Shown here one piece after another: positions 46,273-54,961 of a stretch of 64,000 bases of DNA. Positions within the stretch are counted from its first letter, which is position 1. The number at the start of each line of letters is the position of its first letter. The notes under the pieces are model-generated. The model did no database searches. It was not told the origin of the DNA and worked only from the letters and a program-made list of their open reading frames with translations. This DNA is from Ruegeria atlantica (lineage in GTDB: Bacteria; Pseudomonadota; Alphaproteobacteria; Rhodobacterales; Rhodobacteraceae): contig NZ_WQBE01000004.1 in NCBI RefSeq assembly GCF_013032005.1, positions 284,837 to 348,836 on the forward strand, read 5' to 3'. A program made the position numbers and the translations under genes.

Positions 46273-48771
46273 ATGCCTGCAACCAATAGATTGAAGCTAA
46301 CTGTAGCAGTATTGGTCTCATTCGTTTCCACTACCGAAATGGCGCTATCCCAATCGCAAGTGGGCTCTCCAGACGGAACCACCACAATTGATGGCAGGCA
46401 ATTGCCTCCGGAACCTCCGGTGTTTGGGGGAAAAATTGAGGAGCAAGCGACCAATTCAACCCCTTGGTGGCCGCCGCGTGTCGTGCCACCTGAGAACGCG
46501 CCAAATATCCTCCTCATCATGTTGGATGATGCTGGGTATGGTATTCCTAGTACTTTTGGCGGCGTCATCCCGACTGATACGATGGATGAATTGGCAAAAG
46601 AGGGTTTGAGTTTTACGAATATCTATTCGACCGCACTTTGTTCACCGACCAGGGCAGCCTTGATGACAGGCCGCAATCATCACTCGGTCGGGTTCGGAGT
46701 GATTTCGGAATCTTCGACCGGGTATCCCGGCTACAACAGTATTATTCCAGACAACAAAGCCACTATCGGGAGGATACTTTCAGACAATGGCTACGCCACT
46801 TCATGGTTTGGAAAAAATCATAACACCCCAGCATTCGCGGCGAGCCAGGCTGGTCCATTTGACAAATGGCCGACTGGTTTAGGTTTCGAATACTTTTATG
46901 GGTTTGTTGGTGGAGACGCGAACCAATGGCAGCCGAACTTATATCGAAACACCACCCCGATTTACCCGTTTGATGGTGATCCTGAGTGGAACCTGATTAC
47001 CGGAATGGCCGACGATGCGATTGACCACATTTCGCGGTTGCACCAAATCGAGCCAAGTAAACCTTTCTTTGTCAAATATGTGCCCGGTGCAACGCATGCG
47101 CCGCACCACCCGACCAAAGAGTGGGTCGAGAAGATCGAGGCGATGAACCTGTTTGATGGCGGGTACGAAGCACTTAGGCAGACAATTTTTGAGAACCAGA
47201 AAAAGTTGGGGCTTGTCCCGCAAGATGCAACACTGTCGCCTTGGCCCGCAGACAAAATCAAGCCGTGGGATCAATTGACGGACGACGAGAAAAAACTCTT
47301 CGTTCGACAGGTAGAGGTTTTCGCCGCCTATGCGGCCTATACCGACCATGAGATAGGTCGCGTCATCGACGCAATTGAGGACCTCGGTAAACGTGACAAC
47401 ACGCTGATCTTCTACATCAACGGTGACAATGGCACCTCGGCTGAGGGCGGGCCGATGGGGACACCGAACGAGGTGGCTTGGTTCAACGGTATCGCAGAGA
47501 TGCCCGCAAAAACGCAGTTGCAATGGTACGATGTTTGGGGAACCGAAGAGACTTACAACCACATGTCGGCAGGATGGTCCTGGGCTTTTGATACTCCGTT
47601 CGATTACTTCAAGCAGAATGCAAACAGGCTTGGCGGCATCCGACAGAACATGGTGGTGTCATGGCCTGACGGAATCGCAGACAAAGGCGGTCAGCGAGAT
47701 CAGTTCATGCATGTAATCGACGTCGTGCCGACGATCCTAGAAGTCACCGGAATTGATGCACCGTTGGAAGTCGACGGGATTGTTCAATCTCCAATTGAAG
47801 GCACCAGCTTTGCATATACTTTCGATGAGAAAAACAAGGATGCACCGAGCCGTCACCGAACTCAGTACTTTGAAATGATGGGACAATGGGCTTTGTATCA
47901 CGAAGGTTGGTTACTGAGCACCAAAGTAAACCGGATGCCATGGGAAACGCCGAAGACGCCCAACCCTGACCCTTTGAACAATCAAGTGCTCGAGCTTTAC
48001 GATCTAACCACGGATATGAATCAAAGAAATGATCTGGCGGCGCAGCACCCAGAGAAGATCGAAGAACTGAAGGCTATATTTATAGAAGAAGCAAATAAGT
48101 ATCAGGTCTTCCCGATGGATGCCTCGGTCACGTCCAGAATTTCATTGCCTCGGCCAAGCATTGCAGCGGGACGAAACGAGTTCGTTTATGTCCGGCCAAT
48201 GACTGGGGTTCCTCAGGGAGATTCCCCAAGTATTCTTAACAGCTCGTACACCATTACAGCAGAGATAGATGTGCCCGAAGGCGGTGCTGAAGGCATGATT
48301 TTGACATCAGGCGGCCGCTTTGCCGGTTATGGTTTCTACCTACTTGATGGCAAGCCAGTCTTTCTCTGGAATATGTTGAATCTCGAACGGATCAAATGGG
48401 AAGGCAAAGAAGCCTTGGCACCCGGAAAGCACACTCTGGAGTTTGACTTCAAATATGACGGCCTCGGACCAGAAACCCTCGCATATGGAAGCACCAGTGG
48501 TTTAGGTCAGGGTGGCACCGGGACGCTGAAAGTCGATGGCGAAGTCGTAGCAACCCAAAAGATGAAGAACACTATTCCCACCACCCTTCAGTGGGACGAG
48601 GCGTTTGACATAGGTTCTGATACATTGACTGGCGTTAACGACGACGACTACCAACCACCGTTCCCACTAACCGCGAAACTGGAAAAGCTAACGATAAAAA
48701 TCGACCGGCCCCAGTTGAGTCAAGCCGACATTCAAAAGCTCGAAGACGCGATGCAAAGAGCAAGTGACTAG
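46273..48771 (+). CDS. Secreted arylsulfatase-type sulfatase
   Basis: 832 residues from the ATG at 46273, six bases after GGAGGG. Signal peptide (LKLTVAVLVSFVSTTEMALS). Sulfatase fold: metal Asp pair in NILLIMLDDAGYG near residue 86, and the formylglycine signature CSPTRAALMTGR near residue 122, with Cys as the modified residue; NGDNGTSAEGG supplies further metal ligands. An additional C-terminal region of about 200 residues (from about 640) is beta-rich. It should hydrolyse a sulfate ester outside the cytoplasm, after activation by a formylglycine-generating enzyme. No such enzyme is in the window. First gene of the 9.1-kb island part. Confidence 0.9.
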   Translation: MPATNRLKLTVAVLVSFVSTTEMALSQSQVGSPDGTTTIDGRQLPPEPPVFGGKIEEQATNSTPWWPPRVVPPENAPNILLIMLDDAGYGIPSTFGGVIPTDTMDELAKEGLSFTNIYSTALCSPTRAALMTGRNHHSVGFGVISESSTGYPGYNSIIPDNKATIGRILSDNGYATSWFGKNHNTPAFAASQAGPFDKWPTGLGFEYFYGFVGGDANQWQPNLYRNTTPIYPFDGDPEWNLITGMADDAIDHISRLHQIEPSKPFFVKYVPGATHAPHHPTKEWVEKIEAMNLFDGGYEALRQTIFENQKKLGLVPQDATLSPWPADKIKPWDQLTDDEKKLFVRQVEVFAAYAAYTDHEIGRVIDAIEDLGKRDNTLIFYINGDNGTSAEGGPMGTPNEVAWFNGIAEMPAKTQLQWYDVWGTEETYNHMSAGWSWAFDTPFDYFKQNANRLGGIRQNMVVSWPDGIADKGGQRDQFMHVIDVVPTILEVTGIDAPLEVDGIVQSPIEGTSFAYTFDEKNKDAPSRHRTQYFEMMGQWALYHEGWLLSTKVNRMPWETPKTPNPDPLNNQVLELYDLTTDMNQRNDLAAQHPEKIEELKAIFIEEANKYQVFPMDASVTSRISLPRPSIAAGRNEFVYVRPMTGVPQGDSPSILNSSYTITAEIDVPEGGAEGMILTSGGRFAGYGFYLLDGKPVFLWNMLNLERIKWEGKEALAPGKHTLEFDFKYDGLGPETLAYGSTSGLGQGGTGTLKVDGEVVATQKMKNTIPTTLQWDEAFDIGSDTLTGVNDDDYQPPFPLTAKLEKLTIKIDRPQLSQADIQKLEDAMQRASD

Positions 48772-48955
48772 TTGGCTCACAGGGTTGAGAGGTTGCCTAC
48801 TTGCTTGAGTCGGGCAGTGGAAAACCGGATGATATATTTGTCCGCTTCGTCCGCAGAACGGTCATTCAGCCAACCCTCAACCAACGCCCGCTTCTGAAAA
48901 AGAAAACAAAGTGAGCTTCCCCGGCAACCCGCTAAGGGCCGCCGAGGGTTAGTTG
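48772..48955. other. 184-base intergenic stretch
   Basis: Lies between the convergent sulfatase and the 57-residue ORF. No gene, clear terminator or repeat was recognised in it. Confidence 0.4.
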
Positions 48956-49129
48956 TCAGGGTGGTCTTCGGTGGACGATATAGTCAGCCAGCCACTGCCA
49001 GTAGGCTTCCGCATCCCGGAATCCTTGAGCCCGAGCCGCCAGATTTTCCGCTGCCTTACGGGTGCAACCGCCATCGTATTCGGCAATTGCTGCTCGTTCC
49101 TCGAACGCGTCAATGTCCGGGAAGGTCAT
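48956..49129 (-). CDS. 57-residue ORF coupled to the island integrase
   Basis: Begins MTFPDIDAFEERAAIAEYDG and ends VHRRPP. The ATG overlaps the integrase stop as ATGA, a sign of a real coupled gene. The product is acidic with a TRKAAENLAARAQGF helix and a Trp-rich AYWQWLADY segment. I recall similar small ORFs next to DUF6538-type integrases in Rhodobacteraceae, possibly a directionality or accessory factor. That role is a guess from position. Confidence 0.6.
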   Translation of the reverse strand: MTFPDIDAFEERAAIAEYDGGCTRKAAENLAARAQGFRDAEAYWQWLADYIVHRRPP

Positions 49130-50429
49130 GTCGGGAGTTGGATCTGATCGACGATCGACCGACGCTGCTCATCACTGATGCCAGCCGAGTAGATGCCATA
49201 GGTGATCCCGTTCTCTGACCGTGCCGATTGGTGGCCGACCAGAGATGCCGTGAAATGCTCAGGAACACTTGTTCGCTCGCACTGGGTGATGAACCACTTG
49301 CGGGTCGAGTGAAACACCAGTCCCGGTCGATCCAGATCCAGCCGTCGTCTCAGTCTCGCGAATCCCTTGGTGATGTGCGCCACGGTCAGGTCAGGAAACA
49401 GAGGGCCGGATGAAGGCAGTTGACGGAACGTCTCATCCAGCTCCGGATGGACCGGAACCAGTCGCTCCGCCGCGTCGGTCTTCATCAGTCGTAGTTGGTT
49501 AGGTTGGACATGAACGAAGCAACCGAGATTGCCCTTGGTCACTAGGTCTTCCCGAAGCAACCCCACCGCTTCCCCCGCTCGCATTCCTGTCAACAGACAG
49601 GTCAGCAGGACCGGATGCAGGCCTCGGTCCCTGGCTCCCCGCAACCGCGACACTTCATCGTCAGTCGGAACTGCATAGGGTTGAGGACGTATCTTCCGGG
49701 CGAACAGAACGGTTCGGAAGGGGTTAACTTCCAGATGCCCCTCATAAACAACCCAGTCGAGGAAGTGATTGACCTGCGACCAGATACGCCGCTGGGTTCT
49801 GGCCGTTATGGTCACCGACCCACGAGACGAGTACGCGACCAGTTGGTCCAGGGTCAGCCCACAGGTTCCTTCCGACTTGCCGATCATCGGAGACAGTTGG
49901 GCTATTGCGGACAGGAAGTCCCGCCCGTCATCCCGTGTCAGACTGCAAACAGACTGGCCACCAAAGCGACTAGTGAATACCCGACAGAGTATCGGACCGA
50001 TTTGAACCCGCTGGGTCGTAGTTCGTTACTGCGCTTGTTCAGATAGGCCCGGCTCAGGTCACGAACCGGCACTTTCACCGGCGCTGATGGCCTGATGAGC
50101 TTAGACCGCTCGAGATTGCATCCAGAGTCCTCCAAAGTGGCCCGGAGACGGACGAGAGACGACTCCGGTTGATCGACCCAATCAGGAACGCCAGCGGTGT
50201 TCTCCGGTGCAGAGAGGACGTCTTCTGCCTGCGACCCAACCTGTTCCACCAGCGTCTCGAACCGCGCATTGACTTCCGCGGCTCGGACACGGGCGGTGTT
50301 ACGATCTCCGGTCTTGAGGCTCTGCTTCAACGCCTGAGCGCCCAGCGCGAGAGCCACGTCAACTGGTTAGTTGCGTCTATACAGCCACGAATGGCCCTTC
50401 AGATCGGCATAGCGAATATGAGCAGACAT
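49126..50429 (-). pseudogene. Tyrosine integrase (DUF6538 type) broken by a stop codon and a frameshift
   Basis: The start ATG at 50429 has a strong GGAGGAG site. The N-terminal domain opens MSAHIRYADLKGHSWLYRRN, then meets an in-frame TAA (codon 21, 50367-50369) and resumes in the same frame (PVDVALALGAQALKQSLKTG) to about 49980. There a one-base shift in the GGG of 49975-49986 moves the frame to VFTSRFGGQSVCSLTRDDGR and on to an intact catalytic domain: Arg in LTGMRAGEAVGLL, HSTRKW (H-x-x-R), LVGHQS, and the Tyr in GITYGIYSAG. Two separate lesions make it very likely inactive, unless both are sequencing errors. It would have catalysed insertion of this island into tRNA-Gln. Confidence 0.85.
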
Positions 50430-50465
50430 AGGTCTCCTCCTTTCAGATTTAGGATTGGGATGGGT

Positions 50466-50657
50466 TCAGGTGTCTGAGACGATCCGCAGGATAATCTCTA
50501 GGGTCGGCTCGCCGTAAGAACCAGCCAGTGGGCCGGTGACAGCAAAGCCGGTCACGCAGTCTTCAAACACCTCATCCACGCGGAACAGATGTTCAGGAAC
50601 GTCATCGAAGGCCCGGACGACCACGACGTCGCCGGGGTTTAGCTCCAGTTCAGTCAT
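50466..50657 (-). CDS. 63-residue hypothetical protein
   Basis: Starts MTELELNPGDVVVVRAFDDV, with GGAGG five bases before the ATG. The mature sequence (HLFRVDEVFEDCVTGFAVTG, then GEPTLEIILRI) looks like a small beta-barrel, as in short island or phage proteins. Its start overlaps the end of the small membrane ORF by eight bases, and it lies 36 bases upstream of the integrase start, so the three probably share a transcript. Function unknown. Confidence 0.6.
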   Translation of the reverse strand: MTELELNPGDVVVVRAFDDVPEHLFRVDEVFEDCVTGFAVTGPLAGSYGEPTLEIILRIVSDT

Positions 50658-50823
50658 CGTCGCCTCCATGTCTCCACGTCCAGAGAACCGCCAGCAGAAC
50701 CAGCGCCGAGACAGCGGGATGAGACCGAGCAACCACCCAGAGCATCGTCGTCAGGACAGCCTTGGGCGGTGGGTGCAAAAGAAAACCCCCGACGAGAACG
50801 CCGAGGGCAGACAGGTACTTCAT
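50650..50823 (-). CDS. 57-residue small membrane protein
   Basis: Begins MKYLSALGVLVGGFLLHPPP, with GCAGGAG eight bases before the ATG, and ends WRHGGDDD. Two hydrophobic segments (residues 4-16 and 37-50) separated by KAVLTTMLWVVARSHP could form a membrane hairpin. It overlaps the next gene by eight bases. No family recognised; a phage or island accessory protein is possible. Confidence 0.5.
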   Translation of the reverse strand: MKYLSALGVLVGGFLLHPPPKAVLTTMLWVVARSHPAVSALVLLAVLWTWRHGGDDD

Positions 50824-51080
50824 GGATCAAACTCCTGCAGTTGCTTCTTTATTTAGATGCAGGAAGTTGCTCGGTTTTTAGGGGAGCGGATATTCAAGAA
50901 TTCTGGACGAGTTTCCGTCAGGCGAACGAAGTTGCCGTTTGCAGCATTCGCAAAAACCTAGCCCATTCTATGAAGCATCTACGCGTTTGAGTGAATTCCC
51001 GTCGAACAGTTTGGTGCTGACCGGAGAATCGACGAATAGAAACTTCAGACGCATTCATAACTTTGGTACGTATTCAGCAG
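50824..51080. other. Gap between island small ORFs and the amidase
   Basis: 257 bases, no gene seen. It must hold divergent promoters for the leftward integrase block and the rightward amidase. No strong motif recognised. Confidence 0.4.
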
Positions 51081-52463
51081 ATGTCCGGCTCTATTGTTGA
51101 AAAAGCAAATCAGGTTCGCAGCGGATCGCTCTCGGCGGTTTCGCTCGTCGAGCAGGCGTTTGATGAGATGGCTTCCAACAGTGAAATCAACGCTTTCATT
51201 TCATATGACCGGGACAAGGCCTTGGCAGACGCGAGGCGGGTGGATCTGTTGATTGGCTCTGGCGGCAACACCGGGCGATTGGCGGGTATACCGCTCGCTA
51301 TCAAGGACAATATCGATGTTGAAGGGTATCGGACCACAGCAGGCACCCCGAGTATCAATTATGTTGCCTCGAAGTCGGCCCCGATTGTCTCCCGCCTGAC
51401 ATCCGAGGGTGCAATTGTTATTGGCAAAGCGAACATGCACGAACTTGCCTTTGGGGTGACGTCTAACAACGCAGCGTTTGGTGCCGTTCGAAACCCCGCC
51501 GATCTTACCCGCATCCCGGGCGGGTCATCAGGTGGAACCGCTGCAGCGATTGCGTCCGGGATCGTTTTGGGTGGGCTCGGAACCGATACCGCGGGTTCGA
51601 TCAGGGTTCCCGCCGCACTGACAGGCGTGGCTGGGTTTCGACCCTCGACGTCGCTGATAGATATGAACGGCATTGTCCCTTCTGTCCCGACGTTTGACGT
51701 TGCAGGCCCCATGGCGACAACCGTTGGAGACGTTGCGTATCTGTTTTCAATTATGACTCATCAAACAATGCCTGAACCTCGTGACCTGCGAGGTCTGCGC
51801 CTGGGTTTAGTAAAAGACTACATGGTGAACCTTTCGCCCCATGTGTCTCGCGCTGTCAGCGATGCTTTCGCAAAACTCGAACAGGCTGGCGTTACCCTGA
51901 TCGAAGTCGAAATATCGCCGATAAGCGCGGCATCTTTCGAAGTGGGGTTCTCCGCTGGTTTTTACGAAATGAAAAATGCAATGGCTGCTTGTCTGGCGCA
52001 AAAGCAACCAAACACAACATTGCAGGACATGGTCGACAAGATCGCTAGCAAGGACGTCAAGATCACGTATGTCAATTCGGTCTTGGGTGACGACGCGCCA
52101 TCAGAGACTACTTATCGTGAGGCAATCGCCAGGATTGATGGGATCAGACAGATTTATCTAAGGCTGTTTGAGGAATTTGGACTCGATGCCCTGATCTTTC
52201 CGACTGCACCACTTGAAGCCCCCCCAATTGAGGGATCTGATGCGGCCGTTTTCCTGAACGGTGAATATGTGCCTATATTGCCTGTTTTCATGCGAAACGT
52301 TGCTGCAACCGGGGTCTATGGTGCTCCGGGAATATCAATCCCCCTGAGTGCATCAGAAAGGGATCATCTACCTGTGGGGTTGGAACTTGACGGGCGCCCG
52401 GAGGCTGACCTCGATCTGCTTAGTATTGCGAAAGCGGTTGAAGCTGCTCTGTTGAGTGCCTAA
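51081..52463 (+). CDS. Amidase-signature family amidase
   Basis: 460 residues from the ATG at 51081; a TTG at 51063 is possible and neither has a strong ribosome site. The Ser-cisSer-Lys triad can be placed: Lys in PLAIKDNIDVEG near residue 75, the Ser pair in PGGSSGGTAAAIASG near 150, and GTDTAGSIRVPAAL near 172. Members hydrolyse amides, ureas or nitrile-derived amides. It lacks gatB/gatC neighbours, so a tRNA amidotransferase role is unlikely. Island cargo beside a sulfatase and a DUF3604 gene; substrate unknown. Confidence 0.88.
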   Translation: MSGSIVEKANQVRSGSLSAVSLVEQAFDEMASNSEINAFISYDRDKALADARRVDLLIGSGGNTGRLAGIPLAIKDNIDVEGYRTTAGTPSINYVASKSAPIVSRLTSEGAIVIGKANMHELAFGVTSNNAAFGAVRNPADLTRIPGGSSGGTAAAIASGIVLGGLGTDTAGSIRVPAALTGVAGFRPSTSLIDMNGIVPSVPTFDVAGPMATTVGDVAYLFSIMTHQTMPEPRDLRGLRLGLVKDYMVNLSPHVSRAVSDAFAKLEQAGVTLIEVEISPISAASFEVGFSAGFYEMKNAMAACLAQKQPNTTLQDMVDKIASKDVKITYVNSVLGDDAPSETTYREAIARIDGIRQIYLRLFEEFGLDALIFPTAPLEAPPIEGSDAAVFLNGEYVPILPVFMRNVAATGVYGAPGISIPLSASERDHLPVGLELDGRPEADLDLLSIAKAVEAALLSA

Positions 52464-52685
52464 GATTTTGGAGAACAGAAAACGTGTTCGTAACCTTGTA
52501 CCCACCCACTTAACATCCTTGATGATCTGTTATTCGCTCCTCAGCAAAGACGCAAAAGGGCTCACACCGGTCAACCGACGCTTTCTATCGGGCTTGTGGT
52601 CTGTCCCGACATGACCAGCGCCGGCTGTGCGGACTTAGCAAACCTTCAAACTCAGTCGAAATAACTTCCCGAGCAGAGTTATGCT
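52464..52685. other. Amidase to DUF3604 gap
   Basis: 222 bases without a gene. No terminator hairpin or clear promoter could be identified. Confidence 0.4.
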
Positions 52686-54623
52686 ATGGTGCCTTCAATT
52701 ATGGAGGAAAAATTGTTTCGCTATGTTTTGCCGGCAGCTCTCATTCTGGGGAGCCCAGTCCTAGCTCAGGATGCAATAAATCCGTCAGGCCTTTCAGGCC
52801 CTTCCGGTCGACCTTATTCACCTTACGCCGAACGTGCGTATCCAACTCAAGTCTATTTTGGTGACACTCACGTTCACACTGGTCTTTCCGGGGATGCTGG
52901 TGGGGGCGGTACGCGCCTCATGCCTCATGATGCCTATCGGTTTGCGCATGGCGAAGAAGTTGTGTCGAACACGGGGCAACCTGTAAAGTTGTCGAGGCCT
53001 CTCGATTTCTTCATAATTACAGATCATTCGGATGCTATGGGTGCGATTACCGATATCATCGGAGGTGCTCCCAATATCTTGGCAGATGAGCAAGGCAGAT
53101 ATTTCCATGAAGAATTCAATAAGGGCGGAGAAGCCGCTCTAGCGGCTGCGCTTGAGCTTACAGCCGCGTTTGCGCAAGGACAGGTTTCCCCTGCGCTGAA
53201 CTATCAACCAGGCAACCCTGCGTATGCCCGTGTTTGGGACGAAATTATCGATGCCGCGGAAGAGTACAATGATCCGGGCGTGTTCAGCACCTTTATTGCC
53301 TATGAATGGACATCTCTCGTCGCAGGGAACAATTTGCACCGAAATGTGATCTTTCGCGATGGCCCTGAGCTCACAAGACAGATACTGCCTTATACAACAA
53401 CGCCACCTGTGGGCTCACCTAACCCTCGTGATCTTTGGAAGTGGTTGGAGAACTATGAACAAACGACAGGCGGGCGTGTTCTTGCTATTCCACATAATGG
53501 GAACTTGTCTAACGGCTGGATGTTCCCGTTAGTCGATGACTTCGCGGATGGTGTGCCGTTAGACCCCGCATACGCAGAAGCGCGAAACAAATGGGAAAGA
53601 CTATACGAACCAACGCAGATTAAGGGAGATGGTGAGGCCCACCCGTTCCTATCACCTGACGATGAATTTGCTGACTTCGAAACATGGGATTACGGCAATC
53701 TGGATGCTTCGGTTCCGAAAGAGCCAGAAATGTTGCCCGGTGAATACGCTCGATCCGGGTTACTTCGAGGCTTATCTTTGGAAAAGGCTTTGGGAGTAAA
53801 CCCTTTCAAGTTTGGCCTGGGTGGGGCTAGTGACACACACACAGGTTTAACGGCTCCAGATAACGACAATTTCTTCGGGAAGTTTACCGGTTACGAGCCC
53901 AGCGAAGAGCGCAGCCAACATGTCAGTAAGACCTATGCTGACGGGACTGTTGCGCTGCTTTCGTCGCAATACATTACTGGTGGTTTGACAGCTGTGTGGG
54001 CGCAGGAGAATTCCCGAGAAGCCATTTGGGATGCGATGCATCGGCGTGAAACCTACGCAACTACAGGACCTCGAATGCGCGTCCGTATGTTCGGAGGATT
54101 TTCTTTTGCCGAAGAAGATGCCCTACGGCGCGACTTGGCGCTTGTGGGATACAGCAAAGGGGTGCCGATGGGTGGTGATCTTTACCCCGGTGAAGGCGCA
54201 CCTTCCTTTCTAGTATATGCGCTTCGTGATCCGATGGGAGCAAACCTGGATCGAATCCAGATCATAAAGGGCTGGTTAGATGCAGATGGAGAGCAACGGG
54301 AAAAAGTCTACGACGTGGCCTGGTCTGGTTCCCGCGAACCAGATGCCGCTGGCAAGTTGCCGTCGGTAGGCACCACAGTGGACCTTTCTATCCCCTCGTG
54401 GACCAACAAAATTGGAGCCTCTGAGCTGGGAACCGTGTGGGAAGACCCGGATTTCGATCCCTCGGAAAGCGCATTTTATTATGCCCGGGTTATGGAAATT
54501 CCGACCCCTCGCTGGACGGCGTATGATGCAGTGAAGTTCGGAATAGACATGCCGGATGGCGTCCAATTAACAACACAGGAACGGGCCTACACTTCGCCGA
54601 TTTGGTACTCGCCACAACAATAG
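52686..54623 (+). CDS. Secreted DUF3604 (PHP-like metal hydrolase) protein
   Basis: 645 residues; a second ATG at 52701 (MEEKLFRYVL) is equally possible. Signal peptide ending near PVLAQDA. Metal-binding His/Asp groups in the order expected of a PHP-like fold: YFGDTHVHTGLSGDAGGGG near residue 57, FFIITDHSDAMG near 110, IPHNGNLSNG near 270, and GGASDTHTGLTAPDN near 380. DUF3604 has no settled function. Secretion together with the sulfatase suggests that both act on an extracytoplasmic compound. Ends just before the right arm of the island. Confidence 0.85.
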   Translation: MVPSIMEEKLFRYVLPAALILGSPVLAQDAINPSGLSGPSGRPYSPYAERAYPTQVYFGDTHVHTGLSGDAGGGGTRLMPHDAYRFAHGEEVVSNTGQPVKLSRPLDFFIITDHSDAMGAITDIIGGAPNILADEQGRYFHEEFNKGGEAALAAALELTAAFAQGQVSPALNYQPGNPAYARVWDEIIDAAEEYNDPGVFSTFIAYEWTSLVAGNNLHRNVIFRDGPELTRQILPYTTTPPVGSPNPRDLWKWLENYEQTTGGRVLAIPHNGNLSNGWMFPLVDDFADGVPLDPAYAEARNKWERLYEPTQIKGDGEAHPFLSPDDEFADFETWDYGNLDASVPKEPEMLPGEYARSGLLRGLSLEKALGVNPFKFGLGGASDTHTGLTAPDNDNFFGKFTGYEPSEERSQHVSKTYADGTVALLSSQYITGGLTAVWAQENSREAIWDAMHRRETYATTGPRMRVRMFGGFSFAEEDALRRDLALVGYSKGVPMGGDLYPGEGAPSFLVYALRDPMGANLDRIQIIKGWLDADGEQREKVYDVAWSGSREPDAAGKLPSVGTTVDLSIPSWTNKIGASELGTVWEDPDFDPSESAFYYARVMEIPTPRWTAYDAVKFGIDMPDGVQLTTQERAYTSPIWYSPQQ

Positions 54624-54722
54624 TTCGATTTACGATGTCGGTCGGATATGGGCTCGTTGCGGACGTTGACAGCAATCCGCTCGAACGATCGCCCCAGCGC
54701 CACCAAAGCCCACCCAACCGCC

Positions 54723-54960
54723 AGCACCAGCGACTACCCGTCAGCACCCGGAAACAGTCGTCAGCGGTCCAGTCAGCGCCAGTGAACGGTCGATCTAGCG
54801 GTCTCGTCAGCACTTGTCGGCACGGGTTAACGACCTCTCTAGCGGTCAGGCATGCCCCGTGTTCCCTCCCGAAATGCCCCGGAACCGCCCCAGTTTCGGC
54901 CGCCGGTTGGAAAAGCTCTTAGGTTTCATCGGACGGCAAAGATTCCTACCACCCCAGCCA
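54723..54960 (+). repeat. attR-like right end: left arm plus core (arm B)
   Basis: 221 bases of arm followed by the 17-bp core (54944-54960). The arm is an inverted near-copy (about 94 percent by hand alignment) of 45812-46032. It begins 100 bases after the DUF3604 stop and marks the right border of the island. Confidence 0.85.
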
Positions 54961-54961
54961 C

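Larger units (their letters stand above)
43457..54960. mobile_element. Genomic island integrated in tRNA-Gln
   Basis: Bounded by direct 17-bp copies of the tRNA 3' end (43457-43473 and 54944-54960). Contents: a cyclase, sulfatase, amidase and DUF3604 gene, small unknown ORFs and a broken tyrosine integrase. Codon use looks less GC-rich than in the surrounding core genes. An additional, inverted att-like site at 45689-46032 divides the island into a 2.3-kb and a 9.1-kb part, each flanked by inverted arm sequences. No transposase or conjugation genes are seen, so it is a non-conjugative island, possibly a composite of two related elements. Confidence 0.85.

Noticed and set aside
45795..54960. 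Composite transposon with 238-bp terminal inverted repeats
   Set aside because: No transposase or target-site duplication is seen, and the repeat ends equal the tRNA 3' end, so att sites of a tyrosine integrase explain the repeats better.
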